Part shown: piece by piece, positions 21,829 through 25,700 of the stretch
How the letters are laid out: every line of letters starts with the position of its first letter
How positions within the stretch are numbered: the stretch's first letter is position 1
NCBI GenBank assembly: GCA_937890135.1
Contig: CALBYC010000226.1
Location: 1 to 25,700, forward strand
Reading direction: 5' to 3'
Length of the DNA: 25,700 nt
Source: an uncultured Parabacteroides sp.
GTDB taxonomy: Bacteria; Bacteroidota; Bacteroidia; Bacteroidales; Tannerellaceae
The notes under the pieces: model-generated
The model's database searches: none
What the model was told of the DNA's origin: nothing
Seen by the model: the letters and a program-made list of their open reading frames with translations, nothing else
Translations under genes and position numbers: made by a program

Positions 21829-22644
21829 TTATTTAGATTCTAAAACGACATCGTAAAATTTATTGTATGCGTCGATATAGGATTCAATAGGTTGATGGGG
21901 CAAGAAGGGTACTTTTTTAGCCGCTATATAGTCAGCGACAACAGGATTAATCGTTTCACTGCCTTGGATTACACCATCCGCGAAATCTATTGCCAACTTG
22001 GTAAGTTCCACGAAACTTGTATCCTTCTTTAATCCGGAAACATCTTTGTCCAATGCGCCGTCCATCTTCAGTTTGTTGGCAAATTTGGCATCTAACGGTT
22101 TTTTAAACTCGTCGTCGTATACGGAGTAGACAACCTTGGCGTTCCTGAAACATGGGTCATCCGCATACATGCGTTTGATATATAATCCGGTTATCGCAGC
22201 CATCCAACCATGGCAATGAATCAAGTCCGGAATCCAACGAAGTTTCTTAACTGTCTCCATCACGCCCCGGACGTAAAAAATCGAACGTTCGTCGTTATCT
22301 TCAAACTCCTCGTTTTTATCATTGACGACCGTGCCTTTACGGGCAAAATAATCATCATTGTCTATAAAATAGATTTGCATACGGGCAGACTGGATAGAAG
22401 CCACTTTTATAATCAATGGATGGTCTGTATCATCTATTATCAGGTTCATGCCTGAAAGACGTATCACTTCATGCAGTTGATTCCTACGTTCATTGACACT
22501 TCCATATTTAGGCATAAAAGCCCTAATCTCACGTCCCCTTTCCAAAATACCTTGAGGTAACTCCCGACATAATTTCGAAATCTCCGTACTTGGCAAATAA
22601 GGGCTGATTTCCTGGTTTATAAACAATATTCTTTTTGCACCCAT
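21829..22644 (-). CDS. Orphan starch/glycogen synthase N-terminal (GT5) domain protein
   Basis: The 271-residue protein resembles the N-terminal (GT5) half of glycogen synthase: KRILFINQEISPYLPSTEISK at the start, RGREIRAFMPKYGSVNERR, IYFIDNDDYFARKG, and DLIHCHGWMAAITGLYIK with the conserved HxHxW-like segment. The C-terminal GT1-type half, needed for nucleotide-sugar binding, is missing, and the usual KxGGL loop near the N-terminus is replaced by LPSTEISKLCREL. It is therefore unlikely to be a working glycogen synthase alone. The stop is natural and downstream DNA is occupied by the DUF4270 gene 10 bp away, so this is a stable short form rather than a recent truncation. It is divergent from panC. 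Confidence 0.82.
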   Translation of the reverse strand: MGAKRILFINQEISPYLPSTEISKLCRELPQGILERGREIRAFMPKYGSVNERRNQLHEVIRLSGMNLIIDDTDHPLIIKVASIQSARMQIYFIDNDDYFARKGTVVNDKNEEFEDNDERSIFYVRGVMETVKKLRWIPDLIHCHGWMAAITGLYIKRMYADDPCFRNAKVVYSVYDDEFKKPLDAKFANKLKMDGALDKDVSGLKKDTSFVELTKLAIDFADGVIQGSETINPVVADYIAAKKVPFLPHQPIESYIDAYNKFYDVVLESK

Positions 22645-22670
22645 TCTATAAAATGATTTTGTAAACGCTA

Positions 22671-22678
22671 CAAAGGTA
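22671..22678 (-). promoter_or_regulatory. -7 box of the GT5-DUF4270 operon
   Basis: TACCTTTG on the minus strand (22678-22671) matches TAnnTTTG, 27 bases before the ATG at 22644. No TTTG element is seen at -33. Confidence 0.5.
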
Positions 22679-22742
22679 ATAAAAATCTTTTATTTCTGAT
22701 AATTATTTCGTTGCTTTGCAAAGTTTTTAAGCATCTATTAAG

Positions 22743-23591
22743 ATGAAAGTAGTAAATAGAATTGAAGATTTAAAACGTTTCTTGTCTCAAGAAAGAGAGA
22801 AGGGCAAGCATATCGGACTGGTCCCCACCATGGGGGCTTTGCACGCAGGGCATCTGAGTTTGGTAAAACGTTGTGTCGCCGAGAATGACATTTGCGTAGT
22901 GAGTGTTTTTGTCAACCCGACGCAGTTCAACGACAAGCATGACCTGGAGACTTACCCGCGCACTTTGGATAAGGACTGCGCACTGCTGGAGCCGGCAGGT
23001 TGCACGTATGTTTTCGCTCCTTCTGTCGAGGAAATGTATCCAGAGCCGGATACTCGTGTTTTCGACCTGGGCCCCGTGGCTTCCGTCATGGAAGGGCCGC
23101 GCAGACCAGGGCATTTCAATGGCGTGGCGCAAGTAGTCAGCAAACTTTTCTATATCGTGGAACCGGACCGGGCATATTTTGGGGAAAAAGATTTCCAGCA
23201 AATTGCCGTTATCCGTGAAATGGTCAAGCAGTTGGGCTTGCCTGTACAGATTGTGGACTGCCCTATATGCCGGGAAGAGGACGGATTGGCATTAAGCAGC
23301 CGAAACACCCGTTTATCTCCTGAATTGCGCAAAAAGGCACCGTTGATAGCCAAGACGCTGAAGGAAAGCGTTGCCAAAGCAGCCGGCATGTCGGTAAAGG
23401 AAGTGCATGATTTCGTGGTAAACACCATCAACCAAGACCCGGACATGGAAGTGGAGTATTATGAAATCGTGGACGGCAATACCATGCAGCCGATTCAAAA
23501 GTGGAGCGACACAGATTATCCGGTGGGATGCATCACCGTTTATTGTGGCGATGTGCGCCTGATAGACAATGTTAAATATAACAAACAGTAA
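22743..23591 (+). CDS. panC: Pantothenate synthetase
   Basis: Joins pantoate and beta-alanine with ATP to make pantothenate, the last step of the pathway. The 282-residue protein has the nucleotidyl-transferase HIGH-type motif in LVPTMGALHAGHLSLV, FVNPTQFN, VMEGPRRPGHFNGVAQVV, FGEKDFQQIAVIR and the SSRN-type KMSKS substitute LALSSRNTRLS. Length is normal. It is divergent from the GT5 gene across a 98-bp gap; I find no exact TAnnTTTG box in its direction there, the nearest being TTGCTTTG around 22711-22718. panD follows after two bases. Confidence 0.97.
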   Translation: MKVVNRIEDLKRFLSQEREKGKHIGLVPTMGALHAGHLSLVKRCVAENDICVVSVFVNPTQFNDKHDLETYPRTLDKDCALLEPAGCTYVFAPSVEEMYPEPDTRVFDLGPVASVMEGPRRPGHFNGVAQVVSKLFYIVEPDRAYFGEKDFQQIAVIREMVKQLGLPVQIVDCPICREEDGLALSSRNTRLSPELRKKAPLIAKTLKESVAKAAGMSVKEVHDFVVNTINQDPDMEVEYYEIVDGNTMQPIQKWSDTDYPVGCITVYCGDVRLIDNVKYNKQ

Positions 23592-23593
23592 CG

Positions 23594-23944
23594 ATGTACG
23601 TAGAAGTAGTCAAGTCGAAAATTCACAGGGTGACTGTGACAGAGGCCAACCTCAATTATATTGGCAGCATAACGATCGATGGCGCATTGATGGAGGCGGC
23701 CAATCTGATTCCCAACGAGAAAGTCGCCATTGTAGACAACAACAATGGCGAACGGTTCGAGACATATGTCATCAAGGGTGAACCGGGTTCCGGTGTCATT
23801 TGCTTGAACGGGGCTGCCGCCCGCAAGGTACAACCCGGCGATGTAATCATCATCATGTCGTTCGCATACATGGACTTTGAAGAAGCCAAGGCTTTCAAGC
23901 CTTCTGTAATTTTCCCTGATACGGCGACAAATCGTTTGATTTAA
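23594..23944 (+). CDS. panD: Aspartate 1-decarboxylase proenzyme
   Basis: Makes beta-alanine from aspartate for PanC. The enzyme is a pyruvoyl type that cleaves itself. The 116-residue precursor begins MYVEVVKSKIHRVTVTEANL and has the self-cleavage site Gly24-Ser25 in YIGSITID, where Ser25 becomes the pyruvoyl group, followed by GERFETYVI, NGAAARKVQPGD and IIIMSFAYMD. It starts two bases after panC, as expected for a shared operon, and the serine hydrolase gene follows after 20 bp. Confidence 0.97.
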   Translation: MYVEVVKSKIHRVTVTEANLNYIGSITIDGALMEAANLIPNEKVAIVDNNNGERFETYVIKGEPGSGVICLNGAAARKVQPGDVIIIMSFAYMDFEEAKAFKPSVIFPDTATNRLI

Positions 23945-23964
23945 TATCCTAATCATATAATCCT

Positions 23965-25086
23965 ATGAAACACATTTTGTGCTGCAGCTTGTTATTAGCT
24001 GCCGGCTTAACCATTGCATCTTGCCAGATGGGCAAGAAGAACGCCGATGCTCCGGCTACCGGAGTGACGGCCGTTCAAGAATCAAACATCGACCCGTCGA
24101 CCGGAAGCTTGTTCCGCGGCGAAGCTTCGGAACGTTTGCGAACAGGCATGAAGGGCTACTTGGCCGCTCTCGATGAAAAGAAGATGAATGTCGAGAGCAT
24201 CATGGTAGTACAACACGGGAAAGTTGTCGCCGAGCATTGGAGGGGGGAAGGCAAACCGGATGTCCCCCACGTACTATGGTCGGTCAGCAAGTCATTCACA
24301 TCCACAGCCGTCGGGTTCGCAGTGGCTGAAGGCAAACTGAACGTGACCGACAAGGTCATATCCTTCTTCCCGGACGAATTGCCCGCAAACGTAAGCGAGA
24401 ACTTGAAAAAGATGGAAATCCAGCACTTGCTTACCATGACTTGCGGGCAAGACAAGGAAGTCCTTTCCATCAGGGACACGGCCAACACCGGGAGCTGGGT
24501 GAAAGCGTTCCTGTCCGGTCCCGTAGTGCACGAGCCGGGCACTTATTATGTCTACAACAGCCTGGGCACATATATGCTTTCCGCCATCTTGCAAAAGGTG
24601 ACGGGCGAAAAGGTAATCGATTATTTGAAGCCCCGCCTTTTCGACCCTTTGCGCATCCATGCGACCAAATGGCTGGAAAGTCCGCAGGGAATCAACTGCG
24701 GCGGTTGGGGATTATACCTGAAAACAGAGGACCTGGCAAAGATGGGGCTGTTCTTGCTCCAAAAAGGCAAATGGAACGGCCAGCAACTGTTGCCGCAAAA
24801 ATGGGTGGAAACCGCCACGTCCGCCGTTGTCCCGTCTGTCCCGGCAGGAGTGCGTCCGGAAGAGGCCGAGAAGATGAACCTCACCAAGGAGAACAGCGAT
24901 TGGGTGCAAGGATATGGCTACCAGTTCTGGCGCTGCCGCCACAATTGTTTCCGTGCCGACGGGGCACATGGGCAATATATACTTGTCATGCCGGAAAAGG
25001 ATGCAGTGATTGCGGTCACCGCCAACTTGGATGACATGCAAGAAGAGTTGAACATGATTTGGGATTACGTCTGGCCGGCGTTATAA
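23965..25086 (+). CDS. Serine hydrolase lipoprotein, class C beta-lactamase-like
   Basis: A lipoprotein of the beta-lactamase/penicillin-binding-like serine hydrolase superfamily; substrate unknown (ester, D-amino-acid peptide or similar). The 373-residue protein has a lipoprotein signal ending TIASC with cysteine 20. The following residues (QMGKKN) lack the acidic surface-export signal, so it probably faces the periplasm. Catalytic features are S106 and K109 in WSVSKSF, Y197 in PGTYYVYNSLGTYML, and an HGQ in place of the KTG box in GAHGQYILVMPEKD. It starts 20 bp after panD with no promoter seen between, so it probably belongs to the pan operon. Resistance to beta-lactams is not implied: true class C enzymes carry YxN and KTG motifs that differ here. 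Confidence 0.88.
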   Translation: MKHILCCSLLLAAGLTIASCQMGKKNADAPATGVTAVQESNIDPSTGSLFRGEASERLRTGMKGYLAALDEKKMNVESIMVVQHGKVVAEHWRGEGKPDVPHVLWSVSKSFTSTAVGFAVAEGKLNVTDKVISFFPDELPANVSENLKKMEIQHLLTMTCGQDKEVLSIRDTANTGSWVKAFLSGPVVHEPGTYYVYNSLGTYMLSAILQKVTGEKVIDYLKPRLFDPLRIHATKWLESPQGINCGGWGLYLKTEDLAKMGLFLLQKGKWNGQQLLPQKWVETATSAVVPSVPAGVRPEEAEKMNLTKENSDWVQGYGYQFWRCRHNCFRADGAHGQYILVMPEKDAVIAVTANLDDMQEELNMIWDYVWPAL

Positions 25087-25119
25087 AACATAAAAACGCT
25101 TTTTTATTTTCTATAAATC

Positions 25120-25162
25120 GCGGAGGAGTCCATTTTTTTTGAACGGCTCCTCCGCTTCTTTT
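25120..25162 (+). terminator. Intrinsic terminator of the panC operon
   Basis: GCGGAGGAG (25120-25128) pairs perfectly with CTCCTCCGC (25147-25155), extended by CC/GG past a bulged T, with an AT-rich loop and the tail TTCTTTT. It lies 34 bases after the serine hydrolase stop. Confidence 0.8.
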
Positions 25163-25184
25163 CATTCCGACCGTTCCTCTTATC

Positions 25185-25220
25185 GGATGCGACCATCCGG
25201 GAAAACGGCCGCATCCTTTT
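25185..25220 (+). terminator. Second hairpin before the convergent cobQ gene
   Basis: GGATGCG (25185-25191) pairs with CGCATCC (25210-25216), with a small CCG/CGG inner stem, and is followed by TTTT on the plus strand. It may be a back-up terminator for the panC operon. On the minus strand no T-run follows it. Confidence 0.5.
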
Positions 25221-25263
25221 CAGGGAAAGGTGGCGACCGGATTCAAAAAACACCGTGACGGAA

Positions 25264-25700
25264 TTATTTGGCCCCGGCTGTCCGGTAGATATAGTCCACG
25301 TCGGCATGAGCACGTACCCAGCCGGCCAATTTGTCGTATTGTTCCTCCTTGAACGCTCCGTAGTCGAACGGCGCGGATGAATCGCGCGTCAAGCCTTCCG
25401 CCAACCGGTCCAACACTTCCGGATTGTCCAGTATGCCATGCAAATAACTTCCCCAACAACGGTCGCTCATATAATAACCATCCTCCCCGCCATCTTCCAA
25501 TTCTGCGACAGGCCGGGCAAGCGTTCCCGGCAACAAAGAGGTCTGTCCCATATGGATTTCATAACCGCGGTTGACATAAGCCGTTATCGGCTTGCCTGTT
25601 CCTCCCGCCACAAAAGCGAAGCGGCTCTGCCGGGTCACTTTCTCCGTCTCAATGCGTGTCACCTGAGGTAGCAATCCTATCCCGGGGACGACAGGCAAAC
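25264..25700 (-). CDS. cobQ: Cobyric acid synthase, C-terminal part (5' partial)
   Basis: Amidates side chains of adenosylcobyrinic acid diamide with glutamine during cobalamin synthesis. Only the last 144 residues are in the window, ending at TAA 25266-25264; the frame stays open to the window edge, and the leading TTG at 25698 is an internal leucine, not a start. The segment is the glutamine amidotransferase domain, with LPVVPGIGLLPQVT, the family signature GYEIHMGQT, and the catalytic histidine in GSYLHGILDN. The nucleophile cysteine lies outside the window. The gene is convergent with the panC operon. Other cobalamin genes probably lie beyond the right edge. Confidence 0.93.
   Translation of the reverse strand, partial: LPVVPGIGLLPQVTRIETEKVTRQSRFAFVAGGTGKPITAYVNRGYEIHMGQTSLLPGTLARPVAELEDGGEDGYYMSDRCWGSYLHGILDNPEVLDRLAEGLTRDSSAPFDYGAFKEEQYDKLAGWVRAHADVDYIYRTAGAK

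Noticed and set aside
1..25700. CRISPR array, tRNA/rRNA genes, insertion sequences or prophage genes
   Set aside because: I looked for regular repeats, cloverleaf-like sequences, and transposase or integrase motifs and found none.

Overview
The window is a stretch of chromosome from a member of the order Bacteroidales (Bacteroides/Parabacteroides-like; I cannot fix the genus). The evidence is a set of families typical of that group (DUF4270 lipoprotein, DUF5103/T9SS-plug protein, a lone GT5 starch-synthase domain divergent from panC, a hybrid two-component kinase with REC and HPt domains), -7 boxes of the Bacteroides form TAnnTTTG in front of several genes, and a scarcity of strong Shine-Dalgarno sequences. 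It looks like ordinary core metabolism rather than a mobile island: I see no transposase, integrase, tRNA, rRNA or CRISPR array.

Layout. 1-3668 (+ strand): the 3' part of the aspartokinase/homoserine dehydrogenase gene thrA, a short degenerate piece that looks like the start of the apgM-type gene that normally follows thrA, then trpS and a PnuC-type vitamin transporter gene. 3741-10848 (- strand): thyA-folA, the thymidylate/folate pair, followed by a 1887-residue bacterial alpha-2-macroglobulin whose thioester motif is lost. 10849-11234: the only gene-free stretch over 300 bp, rich in hairpins. 11235-14992 (- strand): panB, a 120-residue helical protein and a hybrid histidine kinase, closely spaced and probably one operon. 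15095-16366 (+): DUF5103/T9SS-plug family protein. 16361-17659 (-): guanine deaminase, meeting the previous gene tail to tail with a 6-bp overlap. 17789-20234 (-): PLP aminotransferase and LolC/E-type permease, one base apart. 20394-22644 (-): orphan GT5 domain protein and DUF4270 surface lipoprotein. 22743-25086 (+): panC, panD and a lipoprotein serine hydrolase. 25264-25700 (-): the C-terminal end of cobyric acid synthase.

Functional themes. The pantothenate genes are split: panB sits with signalling genes and panC-panD lie about 8 kb away. thyA and folA form the usual dTMP/tetrahydrofolate cycle. The threonine operon seems to be broken after thrA. Several proteins keep the fold of an enzyme family but lack its key motif: the macroglobulin has no CxEQ, and the GT5 protein has no KxGGL loop and no C-terminal domain. 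Intrinsic terminators and divergent promoters mark most transcription-unit borders, and one apparent terminator for guaD lies inside the convergent neighbouring gene.

I did not find a clear new defence or mobile system. The observations most worth following up are the apgM-like remnant, the panB-small protein-hybrid kinase operon, the motif-less GT5 protein, the thioester-less macroglobulin and the alternative RNA hairpins between trpS and pnuC.
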